Made by a program: the position numbers and the translations under genes. Below, piece by piece: positions 8,506-16,921 of a stretch of DNA of 64,000 nt; within the stretch, counting starts at the first letter, position 1; each line of letters begins with the position of its first letter. The DNA lies in the NCBI RefSeq assembly GCF_016056375.1, contig NZ_JAEDAE010000009.1, forward strand, positions 141,259 to 205,258, written 5' to 3'. The DNA comes from Hymenobacter negativus. Lineage in GTDB: Bacteria > Bacteroidota > Bacteroidia > Cytophagales > Hymenobacteraceae. The notes below the pieces were generated by a model. It had not been told where the DNA came from. It searched no databases and saw nothing but the letters and a program-made list of their open reading frames with translations.

Positions 8506-9438
8506 TCAGTCAATCACCGCATCCTCCGGCACGGCTGCCACCGGCGCGGCTTTCGGCTTCTGGCTCACCAGCCACACGCCTAGGAAGATAAGCACCGCCT
8601 GCCCGGCCTTGCCCCAGGTGAGGTGGTCTTTGCCCAGGCTCACGGCGATGAGTACGGCCAACACCGGCTGCAAATAGATATACACGCCCAGCAATGCCGG
8701 CGAGGCGTATTTCAGCGCCCAGTTATTGAGCAGATAGGCCAGGATGGTGAGGAACACCACCATGTAGCCGATTTCGAGCCAGATTTTGAGCGGGAAGCTG
8801 GCGTAGTTAGCATGTAGCGCCTCGCGCCAGCCAAAGGGCACGGCCACAACGGCCCCCACCAGAAACACCCGCGCCAGCACCGTAAATGCGTGGTACTTGC
8901 GCATGAGCGGCTGCACCAGCACCAGGTACAGGCCAAACACGGTGGCATTGGCCAGAATGAACAGGTTGCCCAGCGTGGCGTGCGGATAAATGGCCGCCTG
9001 CGCGTTGCGGCTGAGAATGAGCGAGGCCGCCCCCGCCGCCCCCACCCCAATGCCCAGCACGCGCGGCAACGTAATTTTTTCGCTCAGCAGAATGGCCGAG
9101 GCGATGACCACCACGATGGGCGCGATGGTTTGCAGCAGCGAGGCGCTGATGGGCGAAGTCAGGTTCAGCCCCGAAAAAAACAGCAACTGATTCAGTCCAA
9201 TACCCAGCACGCCGCAGATGATGGACCGCCGGTTATCGGCCCAGCCGATGATTTTGTCCTGCGGGGCGATGAAGTATTTAATAAGCGCAAAGAAGCTCGA
9301 CGCCCCCAGCACCCGCAGCGTTACGATGCCGAACGGGGTCATGTAAACGGGCATCACGTCTTTCGACAGCGAATAATTGGCTGCGTAGATGACCGCGACG
9401 AAGAACAGCGCCGCGTGAACGCGAAATTGATTGGGCAT
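8506..9438 (-). CDS. EamA/DMT-family transporter
   Basis: 310 residues from the ATG at 9436-9438 (MPNQFRVH); an upstream TTG at 9459 would add seven residues. Ten hydrophobic segments arranged as two five-helix EamA repeats are visible, the second starting near NLFILANATVFGLYLVLV. The protein shows the typical PVLAVLIAVSLGK and GVWLVSQKP endings of drug/metabolite transporters. Family role: inner-membrane export of metabolites or amino acids; the substrate cannot be read from the sequence. It is divergent from rarA, with an inverted repeat in the shared upstream region. Confidence 0.88.
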   Translation of the reverse strand: MPNQFRVHAALFFVAVIYAANYSLSKDVMPVYMTPFGIVTLRVLGASSFFALIKYFIAPQDKIIGWADNRRSIICGVLGIGLNQLLFFSGLNLTSPISASLLQTIAPIVVVIASAILLSEKITLPRVLGIGVGAAGAASLILSRNAQAAIYPHATLGNLFILANATVFGLYLVLVQPLMRKYHAFTVLARVFLVGAVVAVPFGWREALHANYASFPLKIWLEIGYMVVFLTILAYLLNNWALKYASPALLGVYIYLQPVLAVLIAVSLGKDHLTWGKAGQAVLIFLGVWLVSQKPKAAPVAAVPEDAVID

Positions 9439-9454
9439 AAGTAAGGAGAGTAGC

Positions 9455-9536
9455 GCCAACTTTGTGGCTCGCGTCCGCGCGCTGTCTGAACCACGCCGAG
9501 CGAGAATCGTTCTAAAACACGAACCACAAAGTTGGC
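9455..9536. repeat. inverted repeat GCCAACTTTGTGG in a divergent promoter region
   Basis: A 13-base sequence at 9455-9467 recurs inverted at 9524-9536, 56 bases apart, between the divergent EamA and rarA genes. It may be a regulator-binding pair or a degenerate hairpin element. Confidence 0.55.
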
Positions 9537-9573
9537 TCCGCCGTCTTCGATTCGCGCTCCTTCGCTACTTCCC

Positions 9574-10902
9574 ATGTCCTCCCTCTTTCCCGACGACGAA
9601 CCCGCCGCCTTCACCCCGCCGCCCGCGCCTGCCGCCGATGCCCCCCTGGCCGAGCGCCAGCGCCCCCGCCGCCTGGCCGACTACTCCGGCCAGCAGCACC
9701 TGGTGGGCGAAACCGGCGTGCTGCGCCGCTATTTGAATTCTGGCCGCCTGCCCAGCCTCATCCTCTGGGGGCCGCCCGGCGTGGGCAAAACCACCCTGGC
9801 CCACCTACTGGCTTCGGAGCTGAAACATCCTTTTTCGGCCCTGAGCGCTATCAATGCGGGCGTGAAGGACGTGCGCGACGTGATTGAAAAGGCCAAGCGG
9901 CAGCGCGGCACGGTCCTTTTCATTGATGAAATCCACCGTTTCAGCAAGGCGCAGCAAGATGCGCTGCTCGGCGCGGTGGAGCATGGCACCGTTACGCTCA
10001 TTGGCGCCACCACGGAGAATCCTTCGTTTGAAGTCATTCCGGCTTTGCTCTCGCGCTGCCAGGTGTACGTGCTGGAGGCCCTGAGCGCGGAGACCCTGCG
10101 CGGACTGGTGCAAAAGGCCCTGACCGAGGACGAGGCCATGAAGCAGAAAAAAGTCAGGCTGAAGGAGGACCACGCCCTGCTGGCCCTGAGCGGCGGCGAC
10201 GCCCGCAAGCTGCTCAATCTGCTCGAAATTGTGGTGCAAAGCACGCCGCCCGACAAAAAGGGCGTTATCGAAATCACCGATGCCGTGGTGCAGCAGGTGG
10301 CTCAGCGCCCCCTGGCCCGCTACGACAAGGGCGGCGAGATGCACTACGACGTGATTTCGGCCTTCATCAAGTCCATGCGCGGCTCCGACCCCAATGCAGC
10401 CCTCTACTACCTGGCTGTGATGCTGGAAGGCGGCGAGGACGTGAAGTTCATCGCCCGCCGCATGCTCATTCTGGCCGCCGAAGACATCGGCAACGCCAAC
10501 CCCAATGCCCTGATGCTAGCCACAAGCTGCTTCCAGGCCTGCACCGTCATCGGCCTGCCCGAGTCGGACTTGATACTTGCCCAGACGGTCATCTACCTTG
10601 CCACTTCGCCGAAAAGCAATGCCGCTTATATGGCTATTCGCGCGGCGCAGGCCGAGGTGAAGGCCCACGGCGTGTACCCCGTGCCGGTGCCCCTGCGCAA
10701 CGCCCCCACCCGCCTCATGAAGCAGCTCGGCTACGGCAAGGAGTACGCCTACTCGCACAACGGCGAGGGCAATTTCGAGGAGCAGGAGTTTCTGCCCGAG
10801 GCCCTGAGCGGCACCCGCTTCTACGAGCCGGGCCTGAACGCCAGCGAGGCCAAAATCCAGGAGCGCCTGCGCGGCTGGTGGGGCAAAAAATACGGGTACT
10901 AA
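9574..10902 (+). CDS. rarA: Replication-associated recombination protein A
   Basis: 442 residues from the ATG at 9574 (an in-frame TTG at 9532 is unlikely). An N-terminal PxxLAERxRPRRLADYxGQxHLVG is typical of RarA/MgsA/WRNIP1. Walker A GPPGVGKT lies at 66-73 and Walker B LFIDEIHRF around 115-123, with the sensor-1 GATTENPSFEV motif after it. The C-terminal tetramerisation part has DVISAFIKSMRGSDPNAALYYLA and ends YRLxPxxxxKKYGY-like. Role from family: a clamp-loader-like AAA+ ATPase that acts at blocked replication forks. The length is normal for bacterial RarA. Confidence 0.95.
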   Translation: MSSLFPDDEPAAFTPPPAPAADAPLAERQRPRRLADYSGQQHLVGETGVLRRYLNSGRLPSLILWGPPGVGKTTLAHLLASELKHPFSALSAINAGVKDVRDVIEKAKRQRGTVLFIDEIHRFSKAQQDALLGAVEHGTVTLIGATTENPSFEVIPALLSRCQVYVLEALSAETLRGLVQKALTEDEAMKQKKVRLKEDHALLALSGGDARKLLNLLEIVVQSTPPDKKGVIEITDAVVQQVAQRPLARYDKGGEMHYDVISAFIKSMRGSDPNAALYYLAVMLEGGEDVKFIARRMLILAAEDIGNANPNALMLATSCFQACTVIGLPESDLILAQTVIYLATSPKSNAAYMAIRAAQAEVKAHGVYPVPVPLRNAPTRLMKQLGYGKEYAYSHNGEGNFEEQEFLPEALSGTRFYEPGLNASEAKIQERLRGWWGKKYGY

Positions 10903-10976
10903 CGCCCCGGCCCGTCACATCGCGCCCCCGGGCTTTCTCACCCCGCCCAAGGGAGGGCCAAACGGCCCGCGCGGCC

Positions 10977-10984
10977 TACTTTTG
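10977..10984 (+). promoter_or_regulatory. Bacteroidota -7 box (TACTTTTG)
   Basis: Exact TAnnTTTG match 23 bases before the sppA ATG, in the 105-base gap after rarA. Confidence 0.5.
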
Positions 10985-11007
10985 CTTGTTCTCAATTTTC
11001 TGCACTC

Positions 11008-12780
11008 ATGCGCCAGTTTTTTAAATACGTCCTCGCCACCATTGTGGGCCTTGCGGCTTTTGCCTTTCTCGGGTTTGTGCTGATGGCCATCGTCATCGGG
11101 GCCGCCGTGAGCAGCTCGCACGAGCCCAAGGAAACCGCCGCCAACTCGGTGCTGGAGCTTAAGCTCAACGAGCCGCTGAACGAGCGCGGGCGCGAAGGCC
11201 GCTTCGGCGGGTTTGGCGGGGGCGGCAGCACGGGGCTGGTGGAGCTGAAGGAAGCCATTCACCGCGCCAAAGGCGACGGCGACATCAAGGGCATTCTGCT
11301 GAACCTGGGCATTGTGCAGGGCGGCATGGCTTCGCTGGAAGAAGTGCGCAACGCCCTGCTCGACTTCAAAAAGAGCGGCAAATTTGTGGTGGCCTACCAC
11401 GAAATCGCCTCCGAAAAGAGCTTCTACCTCTCTTCGATGGCCAACGAAATCTACCTCAATCCGCAGGGTACGCTCGAATTCAACGGCCTGAGTTCAGAGG
11501 TGATGTTCTACAAGCGCCTGTTCGACAAGGCCGGCATCCAGCCCTACATTTTCCGGGTGGGCTCCTTCAAAAGCGCCGTGGAGCCGTTTTTCCGCGAGAA
11601 CTTCTCCGACTCAGCCCGCTACCAGACGGTGTCGTTTCTGAACTCCATCAACGGCTACATGATTGGCGAGGTGGCCAAAACCCGGGGCATTAACCCGGCC
11701 CGCCTCAAGGTGATTTCTGACTCGATGCTGGTGCACAACGCCCCCGACGCATTGCGCCTGCACCTCGTCACCAAGCTCGGCTACTTCGATGAAGTGCAGG
11801 ACTATATGCGCCGCAAGCTGGACCTGGCCAAAAACAAAAAGCCCAGCCTGGTGAGCCTGTCCGACTACACCGACCACGACAACGGCATCGACGAGCGCGA
11901 AGGTAAAACCAGCGGCCGCCGCATTGCCGTGATTTATGCCGAGGGCGACATCGTAACCGGCAAGGGTTCCGACGACAATATCGGTAGCACCAAATTTGCC
12001 GAGGCCATCCGCAAGGCCCGGCTCGACGACCGGGTGAAGGCTGTGGTGCTGCGCATCAACTCGCCGGGCGGCTCCTCGCTGGCTTCCGACATCATCTACC
12101 GCGAAGTGCTGCTGACCAAGCAAGTGAAGCCCATTATCGCCAGCATGAGCGACGTGGCGGCTTCCGGCGGCTACTACATTGCCATGGCCTGCGATACCAT
12201 CGTGGCCCACCCGAACACCATTACGGGCTCCATCGGTGTGTTTGGCGTGCTGCCCAACATCCAGCCGCTGCTGGCCGACAAGCTCGGCATCACTGTGGAC
12301 CGCGTGACGACGGGCAAGTTCTCAGACCTACCCACCATCACGCGCCCGCTCACGGATTTCGAAAAGCGCACGCTGCAGGAAGAGGTGAACCGTATTTACG
12401 CCGACTTCACCAGCAAGGCCGCCCGGGGCCGCCACATGCCCGTGGAGCGCCTGCGCCGCCTGGCCTCGGGCCGCGTCTGGAGCGGTATCGAAGCCAAAAA
12501 CAACGGCCTCGTGGACGTGCTCGGCGACTACGATACCGCCCTCAAAATCGCCGCCGCCCGCGCCCACCTCCAGGCCGACGATTACCGCGTGCAGCGCCTG
12601 CCCCGCCAGAAATCGGCGCTGGAGGACTTTGTGTCCATGTTCGAGGACGACGATGCCGCCAAGACCCGCGCCCTCAAAACCGAGCTGGGGCCATTGTATC
12701 CCGCCTATGCTCAGTACCAGCAGCTGATGCAGATGCGCGGCGTGCAGGCCCGCCTGCCGTACACGCTGGATATCCAGTAA
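11008..12780 (+). CDS. sppA: Signal peptide peptidase SppA, 67-kDa type
   Basis: 590 residues with one N-terminal membrane segment (about 8-35) and two tandem peptidase_S49 halves. The Lys/Ser dyad is spread over both halves as in E. coli SppA: K188 in FRVGSFKSAVEPF of the first half, and S386 in SDVAASGGYYIAM of the second. Role from family: inner-membrane tetramer that degrades remnant signal peptides in the membrane. The length agrees with the long SppA form rather than the short SppA36K. A -7 box and a perfect-stem terminator suggest a monocistronic unit. Confidence 0.95.
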   Translation: MRQFFKYVLATIVGLAAFAFLGFVLMAIVIGAAVSSSHEPKETAANSVLELKLNEPLNERGREGRFGGFGGGGSTGLVELKEAIHRAKGDGDIKGILLNLGIVQGGMASLEEVRNALLDFKKSGKFVVAYHEIASEKSFYLSSMANEIYLNPQGTLEFNGLSSEVMFYKRLFDKAGIQPYIFRVGSFKSAVEPFFRENFSDSARYQTVSFLNSINGYMIGEVAKTRGINPARLKVISDSMLVHNAPDALRLHLVTKLGYFDEVQDYMRRKLDLAKNKKPSLVSLSDYTDHDNGIDEREGKTSGRRIAVIYAEGDIVTGKGSDDNIGSTKFAEAIRKARLDDRVKAVVLRINSPGGSSLASDIIYREVLLTKQVKPIIASMSDVAASGGYYIAMACDTIVAHPNTITGSIGVFGVLPNIQPLLADKLGITVDRVTTGKFSDLPTITRPLTDFEKRTLQEEVNRIYADFTSKAARGRHMPVERLRRLASGRVWSGIEAKNNGLVDVLGDYDTALKIAAARAHLQADDYRVQRLPRQKSALEDFVSMFEDDDAAKTRALKTELGPLYPAYAQYQQLMQMRGVQARLPYTLDIQ

Positions 12781-12795
12781 GGCTATTTGCCGCTC

Positions 12796-12849
12796 AACCA
12801 TCGATAAAAAAAGCCTGTCTATTGAGACAGGCTTTTTTTATCGATGGTT
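12796..12849. terminator. terminator after sppA, 25-bp perfect stem
   Basis: Arms 12796-12820 and 12825-12849 pair perfectly with an ATTG loop. An A7 and T7 run in the stem allows termination on either strand. The following 115 bases to the next stop codon show nothing I can name. Confidence 0.9.
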
Positions 12850-12964
12850 ACGAAAACATGAGCTACGGTTCGTTGCCGTAGCCCCTTGCGTCATTTTGCC
12901 TGCGTCAGGGCAGCGCCAACAGCTTAACACTATAGTGCTTTGGAGCGCAGAATGCCTATTGCAT

Positions 12965-13666
12965 TTATTTCGAACGATAAATATCGGTGCACCGGTAGCC
13001 ATAGCTAGCTCCGGCGTGCGAGGTCTGCGTGAGGACGATGGAATCGCCCTGCGGATACATGTCTAGTATGGTATTGTCGAGCGATGAATAGATTCCCGGA
13101 TTGGGGAATTTTGGCATATTGACCATATAGGAAGTATGGTTGCTATATGCAGACCGAAATGTGCCTGAATATCCGTTGATGGTCAAGGAATTGGCGGTAG
13201 TCTGAATAATATTCAAACTCATGAAGGGCAATGCTTCATAACTCGTAGTGTATCCTATCTGACCACTAGGCGAGTACGTCATGGATACGTTGGTACGCGT
13301 GCCCTTGGCATTATACGTTTTGTTGATAGGCGCAAACGCTACATTGAGGCTTTGGGTCACGGAATCAACGGCTGACTCCGCGTTGTAAGCCAGCAAGGTG
13401 ACGCCGTAAGTTCCGGCTCGGTAATAAGTATGACCAGGGTTAGGCGTAGCATCCGTCGTGCCATCGCCGAAGCGCCAAACGTAGCGAGTTGCGTTTTGAG
13501 AGGTGTTGGTAAAAACCACCGCGCTACCGGTCTGGCTCGCAGCCGGAAGCGTAAAGCCTGCTTTGAGAATCAGCTTCTCTGCTGCCTGAGGTGACGAGTT
13601 GTCTTTTTTACAGGCCGCTACAGTAAGTGCTGTGCAGGCTGCTATGAACAGAAAGTTTATTTTCAT
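12965..13666 (-). CDS. PKD-domain lipoprotein
   Basis: 233 residues from the ATG at 13664-13666. A lipobox TVAACKKD marks a lipoprotein signal peptide. Residues about 35-115 form a PKD/Ig-like domain with FTNTSQNATRYVWRFGDGTTDATPNPGHTY, the W-x-FGDG signature. The C-terminal 110 residues are unknown and end with a beta-rich QGDSIVLTQ motif. The next gene upstream, another small lipoprotein, also carries a QGDSIFI element near its end. Probably exposed at the cell surface or outer membrane; function unknown. Base composition is lower in GC than neighbouring housekeeping genes. Confidence 0.8.
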   Translation of the reverse strand: MKINFLFIAACTALTVAACKKDNSSPQAAEKLILKAGFTLPAASQTGSAVVFTNTSQNATRYVWRFGDGTTDATPNPGHTYYRAGTYGVTLLAYNAESAVDSVTQSLNVAFAPINKTYNAKGTRTNVSMTYSPSGQIGYTTSYEALPFMSLNIIQTTANSLTINGYSGTFRSAYSNHTSYMVNMPKFPNPGIYSSLDNTILDMYPQGDSIVLTQTSHAGASYGYRCTDIYRSK

Positions 13667-13838
13667 GTGGAAAGGAATTGAGGTAGTGAAAAGCCGCTGC
13701 AATTTACTCTTTCTTGAGCAGTATTAAAGGTCGAAACCAAGCCCCCGATTCATGGCTGGTTAAAACATACTTAAGCCCGATGCGCTATTTCGAAAAAAGC
13801 TGTTTTAGCTATTTCAGGCTGCCTGGGTGCCTGCTGTG

Positions 13839-14294
13839 CTAGGGGCGGCGTTTGCCCCGGCCTACCTGCTCATTCGACTGATTGGAACCTCTGGTGTATA
13901 GCCTGATGAAGATGCTGTCCCCCTGGGTGAATCCCACATGGTTGTCTTTATCAAGCGCTCCATTGTTGAGCGTGAATGCAAAAGGGTAATAAAAGTGCGG
14001 GTTAAGGCCTTGATTCGCGGTATTATAGGTCAACGTAGGAGCCCAGCCAGTTGCTCCGAAAGTTGCGATTATCTGGTTTTGTCCATTTTTGCTAATTGTA
14101 ACGGCTTCTTGTCTGGTAGTAGTGGACCCAGCGCCGGGAAGGAAGACTTGTGAAGTGGAAACAATTTGACAATCGTAGGTTCCTTCGATGGGCGTGGTGG
14201 AGGGCACCGCGAAAGGCACCTCGGGCGGAGCTGTCTCTTGCGAGCAAGCACCAATTCCGAGTGCCAGTAAGACGAAGTAGCGCTTAAACTTCAT
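13839..14294 (-). CDS. small lipoprotein of unknown function
   Basis: 151 residues from the ATG at 14292-14294. The signal peptide KFKRYFVLLALGIGACSQE has a clear lipobox (GIGAC). I do not recognise the mature part. It starts with IEGTYDCQIVSTSQ, contains a possible beta-sandwich and shares GFTQGDSIFIRLY with the neighbouring PKD lipoprotein, which suggests a related C-terminal module. Same strand as that gene with a 172-base gap. GC content is lower than average for the window, as often in accessory lipoprotein genes. Confidence 0.7.
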   Translation of the reverse strand: MKFKRYFVLLALGIGACSQETAPPEVPFAVPSTTPIEGTYDCQIVSTSQVFLPGAGSTTTRQEAVTISKNGQNQIIATFGATGWAPTLTYNTANQGLNPHFYYPFAFTLNNGALDKDNHVGFTQGDSIFIRLYTRGSNQSNEQVGRGKRRP

Positions 14295-14545
14295 AACAAG
14301 GCCAGGAAAGGAAAATGAGAGAAGTTTCAGCAGCGGTGCATTGGCAAAATTCTGTCTGGAGGGTATTGCCAATGGCAAAAAATGTTTTTCGGCTGGGAAA
14401 GAGAACGTTGAAAGATGCGTTCTGCAAGGTAGCAGTACCTGCACTAATTTCAAGGCCGAAAGCACAAAAGCGACAAGTCTGCCAGCTGGTTGGTATTGAT
14501 TCGTAATCATACCGTTACAAACAGGCTGCTTTTTCCATTTTTTAG

Positions 14546-15370
14546 ATGCACATGCAACACCTCCGCGAAGCCGCTGCCTACATCCAGGCCAACTCCCAGG
14601 CCTTTCAGCCCGAAACGGGCATCATCCTCGGCACCGGGCTGGGCGCGCTGGCCAACGAGGTCGACGTGGAACACGAAATCAGCTACGCCGACATTCCGCA
14701 CTTCCCGGTGAGCACCGTGGAAAGCCACGCCGGCCGGCTGCTGCTGGGCCGCATGGCCGGCAAGAAGGTGGCGGTGCTACAGGGTCGCTTTCATTACTAC
14801 GAGGGCTACACCATGCAGCAGGTGGCCATGCCCGTGCGCGTGCTCAAGCTGCTGGGCATTGCCCGTCTGCTGGTGAGCAACGCCGCCGGCGGCCTGAACC
14901 CCGATTTCAACCTCGCAGATTTGATGCTGATTGACGACCACATCAACCTGCAACCCACCAACCCGCTCATCGGGGCCAATCTGGATGAAATGGGCCCGCG
15001 CTTCCCCGACATGTTCGCGCCCTACGACGCCGACCTGCTGCGCCGGGCCGAAGCTGCGGCCCAGGCGCTGGGCCAGGCCGGCACCACCCGGCGCGGAGTG
15101 TACGCCAGCGTGCCCGGTCCCATGCTCGAAACCCCGGCCGAATACCGCTACCTACGCACCATCGGGGCCGATGCCGTGGGCATGAGTACGGTGCCTGAAG
15201 TCATTGCGGCCCGCCACCTCAATCTGCCCGTGCTGGCCGTATCAGTCATCACCGATTTATGCGCGCCCGGTCATCTCAAGCCCGTGGTGCTGGCCGATAT
15301 TTTCGCCGCCGCCGGCGCGGCCGAGCCCCGCCTCACGGCGTTGATAAAAGCGGTGGTGGCGGGGCTGTAG
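14546..15370 (+). CDS. Purine nucleoside phosphorylase (trimeric, PNP-I type)
   Basis: 274 residues, the normal length. Family signatures are present in order: ILGTGLGALA (phosphate loop), STVESHAGRLLLG, LQGRFHYYEGY, VSNAAGGLNPDF, YASVPGPMLETPAEYR and GADAVGMSTVPEVIAARH. It converts inosine or guanosine plus phosphate to free base plus ribose-1-phosphate in purine salvage. The ATG at 14546 is followed by a second at 14552, and either could be used. A perfect 17-base hairpin closes the gene. Confidence 0.95.
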   Translation: MHMQHLREAAAYIQANSQAFQPETGIILGTGLGALANEVDVEHEISYADIPHFPVSTVESHAGRLLLGRMAGKKVAVLQGRFHYYEGYTMQQVAMPVRVLKLLGIARLLVSNAAGGLNPDFNLADLMLIDDHINLQPTNPLIGANLDEMGPRFPDMFAPYDADLLRRAEAAAQALGQAGTTRRGVYASVPGPMLETPAEYRYLRTIGADAVGMSTVPEVIAARHLNLPVLAVSVITDLCAPGHLKPVVLADIFAAAGAAEPRLTALIKAVVAGL

Positions 15371-15403
15371 TGCCTGCTTTAGCTTGTGCAGAGCCCGGCT
15401 AGA

Positions 15404-15440
15404 AGCAACCAGGCCCGGACAATGTCCGGGCCTGGTTGCT
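15404..15440 (+). terminator. terminator after purine nucleoside phosphorylase
   Basis: 17-base perfect arms (15404-15420, 15424-15440) with a 3-base loop followed by TTATT. It also lies downstream of the convergent lipoprotein gene. Confidence 0.8.
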
Positions 15441-15463
15441 TATTATCAATGCCCTACCTCCGC

Positions 15464-15895
15464 TTATGGCTGGGCCGAGAATGTGCGCTCTTCAACCGCA
15501 CCGGTCTTGTTTGTGAACGTGTAGCGCAGCTCGGTGGCCGTGAGGGCGGCCACGGCGTAGTCGTTGCTGGTGCCTTTGTTGTCGAGGAGGTGAAGCACCG
15601 TGTTGTTGCTCATCAGCATCCAGGTGCCGGGGTAGGTGGTGCCGTCGGCTAATAGCTTCTGGGTGTAGGTGCCGTCGGTGCGGAAGGTGAGCGAATACTG
15701 GTCCTTGATGCTCGAGCCGGTGCCGGTGACCTGACCTCCTTGTTTGATTTGGTCGAGGCGCCAGCTGCCAGTGGTCAGCTGCTGGGTGGAAGAGGTGGCG
15801 GTGGGCTGCGGCGTGGCGGCCGAGTCTTTTTTGCAGCTGCCGAGGCTCAGGGTAAGCAGGGACAGGGCGAGAACGGGGTAACGGAGCTTGTGCAT
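15464..15895 (-). CDS. lipocalin-like lipoprotein
   Basis: 143 residues with lipobox LSLGSCKKD. After a Thr/Gln linker comes TTGSWRLDQI, then YSLTFRTDGTYTQ, YPGTWMLMSNNTVLHL and TATELRYTFTNKTG. This order of short beta strands is typical of the lipocalin-like DUF4923/DUF5004-type lipoproteins of Bacteroidota. No ligand or role can be predicted. It is the last gene of a leftward series that begins with a TonB receptor at 19279, 90 bases after the DUF4249 gene, and could belong to that unit. Confidence 0.75.
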   Translation of the reverse strand: MHKLRYPVLALSLLTLSLGSCKKDSAATPQPTATSSTQQLTTGSWRLDQIKQGGQVTGTGSSIKDQYSLTFRTDGTYTQKLLADGTTYPGTWMLMSNNTVLHLLDNKGTSNDYAVAALTATELRYTFTNKTGAVEERTFSAQP

Positions 15896-15985
15896 GGGAA
15901 GAAAGGAAATGGGGTTGGGAATGCACAGTAGATGCCGCCCCGGCCTGAATGGTTGCTTAGGTGCTGCCTAGTTTTTTCTGGCTGC

Positions 15986-16840
15986 TTACTTCGCCAGAAT
16001 CTTTTGGGCCGTGGTGCCGCTCAGCACGCCGAAGATGCCAATGCCACCCTGCACGTTGCCGTAGATGGCGGAGGGCTGGGCAAAGGGGTTACCGTTGGCC
16101 TGGCGCGCGTCGCGCACCGATTGTCGAAAGCGGAACATTGCCCGCTCGGTGTGGTAGAGCGTGGCCGTTACGGTATCGCCGGGATAAAAACGGTAGCTGG
16201 TGCCCAGCACGAATTCCTGCCCGTTGAGCAGCCGGTCTTCTACCGACATATCCACTTCCGGGCTTTTGAGTAGTGCGCCCCTGGCCGGGTTGCCCTTGTG
16301 CAGCTGCAGGCGGTAGCAGTCGTCGAGCGGGGCCGGGTCGCGGAAGCTGGTGAGAAAGATGGCCTTGCGCTCGGAGCCGGTTTTGTCGTTGAACTGGTAG
16401 CTCACCGAATCGATGGGTACGGGGGCCAACATGGTGGTGGTGGCCGTGGCGTGGCGGCCCTTGGTGTCCACCACATCAAGCTTGAACACGTCGCCAGCCT
16501 TGGCCACCAGCGGGTCGCGGCCAATGTGGGAGTGAAATTTCACGCCCGCGGTGGTGTCAATCAGTGCCCGGTAGTTGGGGTTGAAAGGCAGCGGCACCAG
16601 CGTGCCGTTGGGCATGGTGAGCGTGACGGTGACATCGGTGGGCACCTGCGGCAGCACCGAGCTGATGTAGGGCACCGACGTGGTGACGGCCAGCTCCGGC
16701 ACCTTGCCCGGCTGCAGGTAGCATTCCACCACCAAATCGGAGGAATAGGCCGGCAGCGGCACGTTGATGTCGTTTTGCAGCTTGCCGCAACCGGCCAGCG
16801 CCACACAACTAATCACCAGCCAATTCATCTTCCTTTTCAT
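15986..16840 (-). CDS. DUF4249 family lipoprotein
   Basis: 284 residues from the ATG at 16838-16840. Lipobox CVALAGCGK is followed by NDINVPLPAYSSDLVVECYLQPGKVPELAVTTSVPY. This opening, a short disordered stretch and then VVEGxIxxxxxPxVxLSxS, is the DUF4249 signature. Family knowledge: DUF4249 proteins sit beside TonB-dependent receptors in Bacteroidota and probably act as their outer-membrane partners. Here it lies 78 bases downstream of such a receptor on the same strand. An in-frame start at 16861 exists but would precede the lipoprotein signal by seven residues. Confidence 0.88.
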   Translation of the reverse strand: MKRKMNWLVISCVALAGCGKLQNDINVPLPAYSSDLVVECYLQPGKVPELAVTTSVPYISSVLPQVPTDVTVTLTMPNGTLVPLPFNPNYRALIDTTAGVKFHSHIGRDPLVAKAGDVFKLDVVDTKGRHATATTTMLAPVPIDSVSYQFNDKTGSERKAIFLTSFRDPAPLDDCYRLQLHKGNPARGALLKSPEVDMSVEDRLLNGQEFVLGTSYRFYPGDTVTATLYHTERAMFRFRQSVRDARQANGNPFAQPSAIYGNVQGGIGIFGVLSGTTAQKILAK

Positions 16841-16875
16841 AACCAATTCGAATAAAAACACCTGTAATCAACGCC

Positions 16876-16921
16876 CCCAAAATCCGTGAAATCGGCCCTA
16901 ATCCGAGCCAATCCGTGGTCA
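16876..16921. repeat. GGATT-type dispersed intergenic repeat at a gene end
   Basis: Read on the minus strand this stretch is TGACCACGGATTGGCTCGGA followed by TTAGGGCCGATTTCACGGATT. A related sequence (GGACCGCAGATT...GATTACACAGATT) follows dnaK at 47718-47766. I recall this type as a common intergenic repeat in Bacteroidota. Its first three bases form the stop codon of the TonB receptor gene. Confidence 0.6.
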
